A DNA stretch of 64,000 bases from positions 32,211,823 to 32,275,822 of the forward strand of contig BTPG01000008.1 of NCBI GenBank assembly GCA_036245525.1, written 5' to 3'. How positions within the stretch are numbered: position 1 is the first letter of the stretch; each line of letters begins with the position of its first letter. This document shows positions 43,239-58,653 of this stretch, piece by piece. Both the position numbers and the translations under genes were made by a program. Source of the DNA: Semisulcospira habei. Its lineage: Eukaryota > Mollusca > Gastropoda > Semisulcospiridae. Under the pieces are notes generated by a model that searched no databases, had not been told where the DNA came from, and was given only the letters and a program-made list of their open reading frames with translations.

Positions 43239-44072
43239 TGTAACCGGCTGACGCGGTCCCTCCAGATGAGACGCTATGATGTGTTTTTTTTAATTTCCTT
43301 TACCCTCTGGCCACCCAAGTCTCTTAGCCTTTGCGCTACCCACGCTTAGCCAGCAACGAGTCAGTCAGCTAGTCATTTTGTAGTACTTTAAAAGTTGTGC
43401 TAGTTAGCCCGTGTTCTAGCCTCTATAACTTTTTAAAGGCTTTACCGATCGAGAATCCGTAACTCACATCAGTTTCCTCATGCAACTCCCCTTCTACTCA
43501 TATGCTTTGTGTTTAGTGATTTTATCACCACCATTGTTCAATTAGCGATTTTCTTAATTTTACAAATTTCAGTGAGCTCTCCTAGCCCACTTTAAAATTT
43601 AATAATAAATTCCTAGGACTTCCCTCTAACATATAGTTATGGTAGTTTGTAGCTATTTACATTTCCTGTCTTTTGCTTCAAACCCGAAGCCTTTGTGATA
43701 AGTAATTATTGAGTTATGGCTCTTCTTGTAGTACATAGGAAGCACAGATTTACCCATTTTTTCGGTCTGTCTGGAACCGTTTCTTGGTCCGTGCCGAGTT
43801 GCTTCCTTTGCGGTTCGCTCGGAGAGTATTTAAGCTGGTCAGTGCCAGAGCGGGATTTCTTTGTCCTACTAGTCGTCCCACTGACAGTATAGCTACTACC
43901 ACTCTGAGCCATCACTGAGCTTATCTTCAACCGTATCTCCACTGGGATATCCATGCTGTTTTTTTGCTATTTGATAAACTACAAATAAAGTACGTCAACG
44001 CGACCTCTGCTTCGGCTTCTTATATTCCCCAACCTAATTCACCCACAAACACCGGGTACACACAAGTTCACA
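43239..44072 (+). repeat. Nested gypsy 3' LTR
   Basis: 834 bp, begins TGTAACCGG and ends AAGTTCACA, pairing with 36653-37478. Confidence 0.9.
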
Positions 44073-44248
44073 ATGAGGTCACACAGGTCTTTGTTTAAAC
44101 CAGCCAGCTCTATCCATTTCTCCAGGTAGCTCCTGATTCTCTGAATGAATAGGCCGGGTGTTTCTCCTTCTTCAGGCTTGCAGTTCCGAAATCGTCGGCT
44201 ACCCTTTCCACTGAGCCAACTGAAGAAGTCCCGTCGGAGGTGCCAAAA
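44073..44248 (-). pseudogene. Outer gypsy gag N-terminal part and primer site
   Basis: On the - strand, right after the LTR (ending at 44249) and TTT, lies TGGCACCTCCGACGGGAC, a plausible tRNA primer site. Then comes gag-like sequence: CKPEEGETPGLFIQRIRSYL and WIELAGLNKDLCDLI, typical of retrotransposon gag. It breaks at the ATGA duplication and resumes at 36648. Confidence 0.75.
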
Positions 44249-48289
<4,041 letters not shown>

Positions 48290-48385
48290 CACAAAGATCT
48301 CAGGTCGACGACGGCCGCAGCTGGCCCACGTGCGGCCGTTCGCGAGCCAACTACGGCCGTCGTCTGCCCCAAGAACTTTTGCTAC
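48290..48385. repeat. GC-rich GGCCG palindrome element (degenerate)
   Basis: GACGACGGCCGCAGCTGGCC pairs loosely with an inverse stretch ending ACGGCCGTCGTC. It belongs to the family at 56454, 57111, 60308 and 63857. Confidence 0.6.
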
Positions 48386-49035
48386 TGCGGAAGTGACCGC
48401 CGGATCGATCTGGCATAGCAGTTTTCCACGATAAAGTGACCCAGGGTCAGTCTGGCTGGCATAAGGGATATGTCGGCTTGTAATCTCCTCTACAGACTCA
48501 ATGGAGTCTACGAGTCTTTACTTCAGCTGACCAATAGACCCACTTTTTTTTATCGCGCGAACATTTGGCTCCGCCCCTTTAGTCGGGGTCCGGCAAGCGT
48601 GCTACGCGTGATTCACGGAAAACAGCGCGTGGGTAGACTGCTAGTATAGTAAAGCGCTATTCGACGTTTGTTTTTTAAACCCTTTTTAGTATCGCATTTC
48701 TTCTAAAGTATATCATTATTGGAGCCGTAAACAAACTCAGTACAAACTAAGTATTGGGTTTAATCATTACAACAAGTGGGGATATTGTCAGTCTAGACAT
48801 TATGTAGTTATGTGATTCTAAACTTAGCATTATATGTTAATTAGAATATAAATTATTATGTATGTATTGTTGTTTAGTTTATTGTAAAAGTGGTGTGTTC
48901 GGGCATTGTGCTTCGTTTGTTATGTGCATATGTCATTGTATTTTTATTTTTGTGTACAGATTGTAAAGCGCTTAGAGCTTTTGAGTAAGATTAAGCGCTA
49001 TATAAATACTCATTATTATTATTATTATTATTATT
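48386..49035 (+). repeat. Unassigned DNA ending in a LINE/SINE 3' tail
   Basis: The last 80 bp read GTAAAGCGCTTAGAGC, AAGCGCTATATAAATAC, then ATT repeats. It is the same tail type as on the second SINE family. How far upstream the element reaches is unclear; 48386-48800 has nothing recognisable. Confidence 0.45.
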
Positions 49036-49797
49036 AAACGCGAAAATCGTGTCATTTTCGCCAAACTGATTTTTCATAAACTATAACAGCCTTGAAATTT
49101 GCACGACCACACATTTTTATGCTTTTTTTCCAAAGGTAATATCAGTTTATGAGGTGTTTACAGTCTGAAATTATGAGTGATTCTACCCAGTACATGTAGG
49201 CATACTCCGCTACTGAGTCTCTAAAAGAAAGTCTCGTGCAGGCAATCATCAGTACACTTTTCTGAAGTCTATTTGAAAAGGTCCCCGCTCACCCCCTCAC
49301 CACCCACCCCCCCCCCCCCCCCCCCCCCCCGAGAACTGCTGTTAGTGCTAGTCTGTTTACATCAATGATGCATTGCGTCCCTCACCCAAGCCATACGGGG
49401 TCAGCGTACATGCACAAATGCTTCACACAACTGACGATCCAATTTAGCAGACCAAATGTAAGTACAAGCGATCAAGTCAGTCTGTGAATACTATGTTGAA
49501 AACGGAAAAGCAGAAATTTTACTTTCGAGCATACGTAGTGATGTCTTGTGATTCTCTCAGGGTTTAGTTGACCATGTGGCCGACCGCATTCTTTCGTGTC
49601 TGCCAGTCGTGATAAAGGCTTCGGGAACGGAAAAAAATCTACACCTGGATATCGATCGGGGTATCAGGAATTTATTTACACTTCCCAGGCATCTCCAATA
49701 CCACCGACATTGGCTAAAATAATGGAAACATCGACGCTCTCCCATGCCCCGCAAGGATAACAATCTGTTGTTTTGCCATACATCTGCTTGACACTCA
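49036..49797. other. No gene; C run
   Basis: Contains a run of C at 49306-49330. No coding sequence recognised. Confidence 0.5.
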
Positions 49798-51893
49798 GGG
49801 GCCGGATGCTTAACAGCGTTTTAAATTAAAAGCATTTTAAATTTAAAATCGTTTTAGTTAACAGAGGTTTTAAAACACTTTTAAAACTGATGCACGACAT
49901 GTTTTTTTTTTAAAAACAGTCAACAACGTTTTAGCTAAAAATTGTCTACCGCACTATGTCACCGATAAATAAATAGACTGATATGGGGTTCCTTGAATAG
50001 TTCATTCGCAGTAAAGATTTATGATCACTAGTATGAAGAAAAAATCTCAATGAAAAGAGAAACACGATTAGCAAAGACAATTAAACCACAATTGAGTAAT
50101 ATTTAGGCCTTTTCAGAATATACGCAGAAACATTTACGAAATTTGCAACTTATTTATTCTGATAATGAGGATGCAACTGAAGGTATGACGTGAAACAATA
50201 GCTGACGAACTGAAAGTTCGCAAGAAAAAGAACTAACACCTATAAGATTGACGTCAATTAACTTTATTGCGTCACTTGTCAGTTCCATTCCGGCCAAGAT
50301 GGCTGCTCCAAGTCCGGCAGGAGATTATTTCCACACACCAAAATTTAAAAAAAAAAATCTCGGCAGAGGAAGCAATCCTGCTGAAGGAATATGGAAATAC
50401 TTAAAGACCTGCAGCACAATAACAACAAACAAACAAGAAAAAAACACGTTCTGACTGTTTGTCGCCGATGTTCGCGCATTGCTTTTGGTCAACCTTCCGT
50501 CATGTCCGTCTGCACCTTGGGAGGCCGGGTCGTTGGGGGGAGAGCTGCTGTTCCCTTCTTTGTTCTTTGGTGGTGTTTGGCTCCTGCTTCCTCCTTTGGG
50601 GTCACAGTTCAAGGCCCAGTTTTTAGGCCCGCACCCTACTTCCCCTTACTGTTTGAGGGGGGTTGATTTTTACTAACCCCCTATAAGTGTGTATTTCCCT
50701 CCATTGCCCAGGGAGTGCATGGACAAAGGATGCTAAACCTCCCTGGGTACCCTATTTATTTTGATGGGTGGTGACCGTACGCAGGCGAGCGGGGAGTCAC
50801 GCGGTGTCGGAGTGCCATCTAGGGTACCTCGCCCCCCTAGGTTGACAATCCCCCCTGTCCCGCAGAGTGGACCTTCCTGGAGTGTCCTCCTCTACGGCCC
50901 AATACGGAAAAGAAGGACCCCGGATCCGGCCGCCAGCCCCCGGGTGCGTCCACGAAGGAGCTCGGTTGGGGGGGGGGGGCCATGAGGTGGAGTGGCGATG
51001 GGGGTGACCTGTGTTTGCTATTCGGCTCTGTCGGGCCCACGGCAACACTTCGCGAGTGGATAGTTTGAGAATAAGTGGGGAGGGGCCGGTGGGGGCGGGG
51101 TCCGCCACCGCGTGACTCTAGGAGGGTATTATCCTGCGCATAGGGCACCACCCATTATCTATGTTTATAAGGAGTGCATTGACGATGGATGCTAATTCTC
51201 CTTTGATCGGGCCTAAGTTATTTAAGTGTTTGTCATTTCTCCGTTCAAGCTGGACTCCAGCCGCCCGGATTTGCCTGCTCTCTATTTTCTCCCCTATATT
51301 CCTCCCCGGGTCTGTCCCAGGTTAGTCCCGGGGGGTGGGGGGGGGGGCCTGTGTAATCGAGCTTATTATAATTATATACAAAGTCAAGTTGTGTTACGCC
51401 GGCGGACCTCCGCCGATCTCTCAGACAATATTTCACTTCCCAATGCTTTTCAGCCCTTCTCCGTAAATCTCAAACGCTGAAACCGCTGTCGTTCGTCGTC
51501 ATATTTTGTCTGAAAGGATGCAGCGATCTCTCTTTTCTTCGCTGATGTTGTCGAAATCAATGAAGCGGCTGATTAAAAATGGCGCCCATTCAGCGTCCAT
51601 TCAATTTTAAAAGCGTTTTGGCGCGTAGTTTAGAATATCTCCGAGCACTTCTAAAGTTACAAGCGAAAATCGTCGCTAAAACAGTGTTAAACGTTCCGTG
51701 CATCGCATCTAAGCGCGCTAAGCACGATTTTTTAAAACGATTTTTAATTTTCACTTTTAAAACTGTTTTACAATTTAGAAGTCTGTCGTGCATCGCATCT
51801 AAGTGCGCTAAACACGATTTTTACCAAACGTTTGTAAATTTTCACTTTTAACAGTGTTTTAAGAGTTAGAAGGCTGTCAAGCATCCGGCCCCA
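49798..51893. mobile_element. 2.1-kb DNA element with GGGGCCGGATGCTT termini
   Basis: The left end is GGGGCCGGATGCTTAACAGC, and the right end in reverse complement is GGGGCCGGATGCTTGACAGC (19 of 20). Both ends lead into TTTTAAAA-rich subterminal sequence, and the right side has two tandem units (CGTGCATCGCATCTAAG at 51699 and 51788). A short frame near 50299 (MAAPSPAGDYFHTPKFKKK) is not recognised. The centre (50640-51360) has G/C runs. No target duplication or transposase was found; superfamily unknown. Confidence 0.55.
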
Positions 51894-52576
51894 GAAGTAT
51901 AGTCTGTCTGAGCAAAGCTTGCCTCGTGTTTTTTACCATTAACTTTTCAACAAGACATATTTCAGGACAGCACTATGAAGAAAAAGTGATCACCAGACCT
52001 GGTCCTAGTTCATTTTTAAATTTAGTTGGCTTTAAACCCAACAGTTTAGCCACTACCCTCGGAAGCTGATGGAGATGACCTAGTTAGATTTTGAAGCGTA
52101 TACCCTATTCAGGCCTCAGTGACCACTGACCTGCATCACTGATGCTGAAACTATGATAAACTATGCACGGATCAGATGCATCGCAAGACCAAGGCACCGA
52201 ACATTCAGCATGGAGAGCGTGAAGTTTCCAGGAGAAAATATGTGTCAGTGTCTGAGTGGGGCTCGATTAGGATATATATTTCAGCAACTTTAAATGGGTC
52301 ATGTTAAAAATTCCTGACGGCAATGGTTAAACCAATGTTGTTAAGACTAAAGGAAAATTAAGATAAAATAGGACCAAGGTTGTTCATCATCTTTTCTTCT
52401 TGGATTTGTCTTGAAATTAATTGTGTTCAAAAGTTATTTGTACAAAACACTTGGCAGGCTTTGCTAAAACTTACTATACAGCGCTTTGACTGGCTGATAC
52501 TAGTGACCAAAAGGTCCTCGGATCGACGTAACCCGCCGTCAGCACCCGAGCACGGCTTTTTGCTCACTTAGTAGTG
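51894..52576. other. No recognisable feature
   Basis: About 680 bp without a gene or matched repeat. Confidence 0.5.
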
Positions 52577-52656
52577 TTAACTCATTCGAGACGTGCCGAC
52601 TCCGGATACGCGGCTTATGCCGCGTATCCGGAGGCAACACGTCTCGAATGAGTTAA
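52577..52656. mobile_element. 80-bp palindromic TTAA MITE (second copy)
   Basis: TTAACTCATTCGAGACGTG to its inverse, with the central hairpin GGATACGCGGC/GCCGCGTATCC. Same length and arms as 14404-14483. Confidence 0.85.
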
Positions 52657-52868
52657 AATGAAGTTTTTGAAATGCGAACCATTGGGATCTGACACACATA
52701 CAGCAGCGGTGGCAACGCCGACCCGAATCGAGAACGTAGAAATAAAGAGCGAGTCTGCGTGCACGACGCTACAGCGGCGCGATTGCGTTGCGACAGGCGA
52801 CACCGGCAGCGACATTATCGCTCCAAGAAGCCATTCAACGGCAAATCCGCTGGGGACGGGGAGTGGCT

Positions 52869-53076
52869 TTAACTCATTCAGCCCCGACACACGGCCACGG
52901 CAAGACATGGATCGAGCATGATAGTTCAAGGATGGTGCCATAACAGCTTGGCGCCTATGGGCTATTCTGGCACCATCCTTGAACTGTCATGCTCAATCTG
53001 CCCCTAGAATTGTAATACAGTCCTTCGGAGGGCAAATTCAATCTGGAGATTTCGGTCCTGGGGCAGAATGTGTTAA
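52869..53076 (-). mobile_element. TTAA MITE, GAGCATGATAGTTCAAG family
   Basis: TTAACTCATTCAGCCCCGAC at one end and the inverse of TTAACACATTCTGCCCCAGG at the other, both on TTAA. Inside lies a foldback with GATCGAGCATGATAGTTCAA arms. Inverted relative to the copies at 56044 and 59528. Confidence 0.8.
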
Positions 53077-53324
53077 GTACGCGACAAACAAACTGCAACA
53101 ATTTTAACAACTAAAATAGGGGTGGGATGCCACCTGTGGCGCCTCTATATGGAAACACGCGACGCGATTTTGCGCCTTCTGCTCAGCTACATGTACTTTG
53201 TCGCCTACAGAGCCACTGTCGCGTAGCTATACTGAAGAGCAAAAGAAATGCGACATTTAAATAAAATAAAATAAAGACGTCCAAGACTGTAACGAAAACC
53301 ACACAGCTGTGGATACCGGACAGC

Positions 53325-55229
53325 ATGGAGGAGCTCCGTGGGTGCTTTGAGGCGACAGATTGGGATATGTTTACTCATAACTGTGATGACCCTAATGAAC
53401 TTGTTGAGACAGTCACTTCTTACGTAAGATTTTGTGAGAACACTGTAATTAAAACCAAGACAGTGAAGGTGTTTGCTAACAATAAGCCTTGGGTCAGCAA
53501 GGAGCTAAAGGTGTATTTGAACCAGAAGAAACTTGCTTTCTTACAGGGTAACACTGATGAATTTCGGGAAAAGGAGAGGGATTTTAGAAGGGCTGCTAGG
53601 ACTGCCAGACTGAACTATAAAAGCAAGATCGAAACAAAATTTTCTTCTGGCAACGCTAGAGATGCATGGAATGGTCTGAACGGCATGATGGGTAGGCAGC
53701 AAAAGAAACAAGCCAGGCTCTGCACTGGGAATCCAGTTGAGATGGCCAATGATCTAAATCGTTTTTACTCACGGTTCGATGGCAGAAACCTTAGTGATAA
53801 CTGTGATGAATTGTGCCAGTCCATTGTGCCGGAACCTTTGTCAATTACTGAAGAGGAGGTAGTAAACATCTTTTCTAAGCTGAATGCACACAAAGCACCT
53901 GGACCAGATGGGTTAGGTGGAAGAGTATTGAAAACCTGTGCAGGTCAATTGGGGAAGATCTTCACTACTATCTTTCAGTTCCTGCTTGATCATCATACTG
54001 TCCCTACGGCTTGGAAATTATCAATCATTGTCCCGATTCCTAAAAAAACCAACGCTCATGAATTCAACGATTTCCGTCCAGTTGCATTGACTTCTATTCT
54101 GTCAAAACGTATGGAAAAAGTGGTGAGGAGGCATTTGTTAAATGATGTTGCCGAACTACTGGATCCATTCCAATTTGCTTACAAAAACCATAGGGGTGTG
54201 GAGGATGCATGCCTTACTCTGTACAATCTTGTATTTCAACATCTTGAGAAATCAAAAGCACATGTGAGAATTCTTTTTATTTACTTTTCTAATGCTTTTA
54301 ATACTGTTGAACCACTGATGCTTTTGCAGCGTATGATGGACTTTAATGTGAACACAAACATTATTCTGTGGGTGCGAGACTTTTTGAAGGACAGGCCACA
54401 ACGTGTAAATGTACACGGCAGTCTGTCTGACCAAGTGGTGCTAAATTCAGGCTGCCCTCAAGGTTGTGTCCTCTCTCCGACATTATTTTCTATATACACA
54501 GACCTTATGCGTTGTCACACTGCCACTTCTCGTCTCTTAAAGTTCTCAGACGACATGGCCCTTGTACGCCTACTCCAAAAAGAAGACAGTCTGGCCGAGT
54601 ACTTTGCACAGATAGCAGTATTAGAGTCATGGTGCAAAGATAGTTTTCTGGAAATGAATGTACAGAAAACCAAGGAACTCGTCATTGATGACAGGAAAGT
54701 TGATGATATTTTTGTACCTGTCTCAATTAATAATCAACCTGTAGAGGTGGTCACTGAATTTAAGTACCTTGGCACAGTCGTGGATAGTGGGCTGTCCTTC
54801 ACTGGAAACACTGATCTGATTGTGAAAAAAGCAAACCAGCGTCTGTACCTTCTTAGGAAACTGAAAAGTTTTCATGTCAGTTCCAGGGTTTTAGAATCCG
54901 TTTATAGAAGCCTGATCGAAAGCATACTGACGTTTAACATCACTGCTTGGTATGGCAATCTCAGTATGAAAAACAGGGGCAGACTGTCACGTATCGTCAG
55001 AACAGCTGAGAAGATCATTGGCCTAGGACAGTACCCAGTAGATGATCTGTACCATAGAGCTGTCCGAAGGATAGCTGCTAGCATTGTCAATGATCCTAGT
55101 CACCCACTCTCTGATCAGTTTCAAATGCTACCATCAGGCAGACGTTTCAACATGCCACTTGCCAAAAGGAATGTTTTTAAGAAGTCTTTTATTCCAACTG
55201 CTGTCTCGATTTTGAACTCTAGTTTATAA
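53325..55229 (+). CDS. Rex1-like LINE reverse transcriptase, catalytically altered
   Basis: 634 open codons, the longest frame in the window. Motif order: HKAPGPDGLGGRVLKTCA, WKLSIIVPIPKK, FRPVALTSILSK, QFAYKNHRGVEDACLT, LFIYFSNAFNTVEP, GCPQGCVLSPTLFSIYT, LKFSDDMALV, FKYLGTVVDSGLSF, then a typical thumb ending LPSGRRFN. In this family the first catalytic Asp sits in LFIDYSSAFNT; here it is Tyr (LFIYFSN). The FADD box is FSDD. Loss of the first Asp predicts an inactive enzyme although no stop has arisen. The true start is upstream and lost; the ATG used is only the first in the frame. Confidence 0.9.
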   Translation: MEELRGCFEATDWDMFTHNCDDPNELVETVTSYVRFCENTVIKTKTVKVFANNKPWVSKELKVYLNQKKLAFLQGNTDEFREKERDFRRAARTARLNYKSKIETKFSSGNARDAWNGLNGMMGRQQKKQARLCTGNPVEMANDLNRFYSRFDGRNLSDNCDELCQSIVPEPLSITEEEVVNIFSKLNAHKAPGPDGLGGRVLKTCAGQLGKIFTTIFQFLLDHHTVPTAWKLSIIVPIPKKTNAHEFNDFRPVALTSILSKRMEKVVRRHLLNDVAELLDPFQFAYKNHRGVEDACLTLYNLVFQHLEKSKAHVRILFIYFSNAFNTVEPLMLLQRMMDFNVNTNIILWVRDFLKDRPQRVNVHGSLSDQVVLNSGCPQGCVLSPTLFSIYTDLMRCHTATSRLLKFSDDMALVRLLQKEDSLAEYFAQIAVLESWCKDSFLEMNVQKTKELVIDDRKVDDIFVPVSINNQPVEVVTEFKYLGTVVDSGLSFTGNTDLIVKKANQRLYLLRKLKSFHVSSRVLESVYRSLIESILTFNITAWYGNLSMKNRGRLSRIVRTAEKIIGLGQYPVDDLYHRAVRRIAASIVNDPSHPLSDQFQMLPSGRRFNMPLAKRNVFKKSFIPTAVSILNSSL

Positions 55230-55411
55230 CGCCGCGATAAGTATAATCTACTTAACATTACCTCCCATCTTGTGACAGATTGCTTGTGATGGATTGCTGC
55301 AATGATAATTTTTCATGATATGCTTTTGCAGCGTTTGTTAATGTCTTATATTGTTGTTTCATGACGAGCCGAGAGGCAAATTTCTGTCGTGCCTGGACTC
55401 GAACAGACAAT

Positions 55412-55486
55412 AAAGTTGTATTGTATTGTATTGTATTGTATTGTATTGTATTGTATTGTATTGTATTGTATTGTATTGTATTGTAT
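55412..55486 (+). repeat. (TTGTA)n LINE tail
   Basis: About 15 TTGTA units directly after AATAAAG. Confidence 0.9.
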
Positions 55487-55490
55487 TCTG

Positions 55491-56043
55491 TAATCATCGG
55501 AAAAGTTCAAGTTTTTTTTTCCAAAAATGTCGCACTCAAGTGTTTTCGATGATTCCAAAAATGTCGCATTTCTTTTGCTCGTCAGTATATATGGAAACAT
55601 GCCAAGGGTGAATACATTTTCGTTTAAGGAAAAGTTCGGATGAAAAGCCGACATTGGCTGCAGTTGACCTGAGCACGCACAGCCGTCGACGTCGGCCCTA
55701 TGATTTTTTGCTACCTGAAATGGCTTCAAATGATTGATCAGTGCTTGATAACTACGCCCGGCCGTGGCGCGAGTCAGAAGGCATTGTAATGAAAAACGCA
55801 AATAGGGGCGGATCTGCGGGGGGGGGGGGGGGCAGGGGGGGGATTTATTTTTTTGCCACTGGAAGAATGTCTAGCGTCGGAGAGGCCTTTTGTGTCAGGT
55901 TGAAGGTTCCAAAGAAAAACTTGGAACATCCCCCCCCCCCTCCCTCGAGGTAACTGATCCGTCCCTGTCAAATCTCCGCCAAACACGTTTTCCATTACAC
56001 CAATGTATCACTCTGCCAGTACATGTAGGCAACGACTGATTTC
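55491..56043. other. No gene; G and C runs
   Basis: Remainder of the split MITE, then unassigned sequence with a G run (55819-55831) and a C run (55930-55940) in potential pairing distance. Confidence 0.5.
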
Positions 56044-56242
56044 TTAACACATTATACACGAAGGACCGAAATCGCCAACTTTGGAAGTTGCCCTCTGAAG
56101 GATTGTGTTACAATCCAGAGACAGATTGAGCATGATAGTTCAAGGGTGGTGCCAGAATAGCTCCACCCTATTCTGGTACCACTCTTGAATTATCATGTTC
56201 GATCCATGTCTTGCTGAGGTGTGTCCTGGCTGAATGAGTTAA
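56044..56242 (+). mobile_element. TTAA MITE, GAGCATGATAGTTCAAG family
   Basis: From TTAACACATTATACACGAAG to GGCTGAATGAGTTAA, with an inner foldback (GAGCATGATAGTTCAAGG and its inverse). Collinear with 59528-59741. Confidence 0.8.
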
Positions 56243-56453
56243 CCGGTTGTGTTCCAAGACCCTCTGACCCCGAACCTAGCATCTACACTAGGCATTAGCC
56301 GGTTCCTGCTATTTCCTGGTCTCGTGAGAATCCGTACTTCTTACTGACAGAGATGGAGACCGGCTTCAGATGTGATGTTTTTTCAAACTGTACCTGGTGT
56401 TCCGGTACAACTTCGCCCAGTCCTCTTTTTCTGCTACCATCCGGCTGTTTGCC

Positions 56454-56558
56454 CAGTAAGCAGATGTTCTCGGGGTGACGTTGGCCGCAGTGGGCCCGCG
56501 CACTGGCGTGCGCGGGCCCACTGCGGCCAACGTCGGCCCGAAGATCTTTTCTTTACTG
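56454..56558. mobile_element. GC-rich palindrome element, 25-bp perfect inner arms
   Basis: Outer ends CAGTAAG and TTACTG. Inner arms 56478-56502 and 56509-56533 are perfect reverse complements around CTGGCG. The arm starts ACGTTGGCCGCAGTGGGC. Confidence 0.75.
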
Positions 56559-57065
56559 GGAGAGCAGTTTACTTCTGCAAAATGTGCAAGCTTTGAGAAA
56601 GGCTGCTCTGCGAGATAGATGTAGTTTGTTCGTTCAACCTACCTAATGTGGCTGTGCCGACGTTGCCCCGAGGCCTTTTGCGCACTGGGTATAGGCCGGA
56701 AGACATGATAGTTCAATGTACGTCCCGGGTCAGCATGGCGTTTTGCAAGGCGCCACGCTAATCCTAATCTCCTACGCAGACACACATTTGGGTATGCGGC
56801 GAAAACCAGTTGCATCATACCTCCCACTCAATGATTAGCCAGAATGCTAGTGGGTTTCCCCGTGTTATTTTTAACAATGAACAAAATACGTCACTACTCC
56901 CAAGTGGCGTAGGAGAACAAATGCCACACGTAGTCGTAATGAATGTTTTGCGTAGTAGTAGTGAGGTTTCGTTTGAACGCCTAGAACGACCCCCAACAAT
57001 GAACGACAGCGCAATCACGGCGGAGAAACAGCTAGCGGTTAAAGCATAGACAACACTACAAACAC

Positions 57066-57213
57066 CCCCAAGAGGCATAGATCATCCGGGCTCAAGAGGA
57101 TCTATCCCCAGTAGCAAAACGTCTACGGGCCCACGGCGGCCGCAGCTGGCCCGCGCACAGCCGCGCGCGGGCCCACTGCGGCCGTCGTGGGCCCGAGGAC
57201 CTTTGCGTCTTGG
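57066..57213. repeat. Partial AGAGGCATAGATC hairpin followed by a GC-rich palindrome
   Basis: CCAAGAGGCATAGATC at 57066 pairs with a short inverse near 57090-57100. From 57111, GTAGCAAAACGTCTACGGGC opens a palindrome centred near 57165 and closing at GACCTTTGCGTCTTGG. Confidence 0.65.
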
Positions 57214-58000
57214 AGATGTTTGCAGTGTTGATTTGCTTATGGTGCGAGCTGGTAAAATCCGCTGTGATTTCGCCAGCGTTCGTTGACGGGAGTCGTTCGT
57301 CGCTAACCAAACCTCACTACTCTCTAAAAGTATCTTACTGAAACAAACTAAGGTCATAGTAAACACATTTAGTCTAAATAACCTCATACACGGGTAATGT
57401 TGGGATGGCGTGGGGGGGGGGGGGCAGAGGGGGGGGGGGGACTTCGCTTTGTCTTCCAGGTCACCATGCAAAGATCATATTTCCCAAGTATCATTCTGAT
57501 ATGCGCGCAGGTACTAGGCTATGATACTATGGCACTTCCCTTGAACTGTAATAGTCGATCATCGCCAACACCTACGACGCTTTTGTTAAAGGACTTCCTC
57601 ATCTTTTGTCCTTGGATCTAATCGGTCCTCAGCTTGAAAATAAAATAAAGCGGCTGATCTATCTACCGCAATTGACGGCCAGAGAACGCCACGCCAATTC
57701 GTCCTTGGTCAAGAATGAGGAAAAATACACACACCCGAGATTTCAAGCCGGCTTGTTGGAAGATTAGTTTGCAATAATCTCCCTGCTTGGTCGATCGGCT
57801 GCTTGGCCGATTACATATATACAAATAGTAGCATCCCCGCTAACGATGTTCAGGGGTAATCGGCCACCACGATGCCCTGTGGACATGCTAAAATAGCATG
57901 CAGTCTTCCGCTCAAATCGGATTTTCATTAATAACCAGACTCCCGTGTGTATCAGTGCCTTCCTAAAATAAATACCCATGCACGCTTAAAGAAAAAGCAA
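57214..58000. other. No gene; G runs
   Basis: G runs at 57411-57440. No coding sequence recognised. Confidence 0.5.
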
Positions 58001-58377
58001 TCCCAACTCTGTAGACACGCCAGGTGGAGTTGTATGAGAGAGCGTAAACCCTACGCAAAACACTAAACATTTCGCTCTACTGTGGCAGATTTTAAGAAAG
58101 AAGCAACCCCATCTTTCAATTTGTCCCAGGCTAAGTTGCATAAATGAGCTTATACCCTGCGCCAGCCACTATGTGAGATTTTTCGCTATTAAGTGATCAA
58201 TAGGTCACAGCCTGAGTTGCGTAAGAGAGCGTAAACCCTACGCAAGCCACTACGAAAGGTTTGCCGTTATGATATAGCGCAGAACCTTGCACTGTGGCCT
58301 GTGTAGGATTTACGTAGGTTCGCGATATTATCATAGCGGAAGAAACGCTTTCAATGAGTCCCAGATTGAGTTGCATA

Positions 58378-58548
58378 CGAGGGGAGCTGGATGACTCGGT
58401 AGTAGAGCGTTCGACTCTCGTCCGAAAGGTCCCGGGTTCGAATCCAACGGGGGTCGAAATTTGTTCAGACCCAATTTCGGTGCCCAGTCTTTGAAATCAC
58501 CTCCGTGGTGGACACAAGACGTTAAGCCCTTAACGTTTTTCAGTTACA
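58378..58548 (+). repeat. tRNA-derived SINE with target-site duplication
   Basis: Box A-like GATGACTCGGTAGTAGAGCG and box B GGTTCGAATCC. The tail CCTCCGTGGTGGAC...ACGTTAAGCCC is related to that of the SINE at 20-331. Flanked by GTTGCATACGAG (about 58370) and GTTACATACGAG (about 58543). Confidence 0.8.
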
Positions 58549-58653
58549 TACGAGAGAGTAAACCTTGTGCAAGCTACTACGAAGGTGCTCCGCTATAGCG
58601 GAGCACCTTTCGTAGTAACTTGCACAAGGTTATACGCTCTTCGCGCAATATAG

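Larger units (their letters stand above)
36653..44072 (+). mobile_element. Nested Ty3/gypsy element inside gag of the outer one
   Basis: Two direct LTRs (36653-37478 and 43239-44072), a 4-bp target duplication ATGA (36649-36652 and 44073-44076), a primer site, gag, protease, reverse transcriptase, RNase H, integrase and a polypurine tract, in the standard gypsy order. Removing the element with one ATGA makes the outer gag frame continuous, which fixes the borders. LTRs differ by roughly 2% substitutions plus small indels. The coding region has at least four frame breaks. Confidence 0.92.
53277..55490 (+). mobile_element. 5'-truncated Rex1-like LINE
   Basis: Starts within the coding region (TKTTQLWIPDSMEEL reads in frame upstream of the ATG at 53325) and ends with AATAAAG and TTGTA units (55411-55486). 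The endonuclease half is absent. Confidence 0.8.
53232..55586. mobile_element. Mariner-like MITE split by the Rex1-like LINE
   Basis: CTGAAGAGCAAAAGAAATGC at the left (from 53232) and the inverse CATTTCTTTTGCTCGTCAGT at the right (to 55586) form about 27 bp of inverted termini next to TA. The LINE 53277-55490 lies inside it. Confidence 0.5.

Noticed and set aside
50797..51151. Pro/Ser-rich - strand frames near 51 kb
   Set aside because: They follow G/C runs inside the 2.1-kb element and show no motif.
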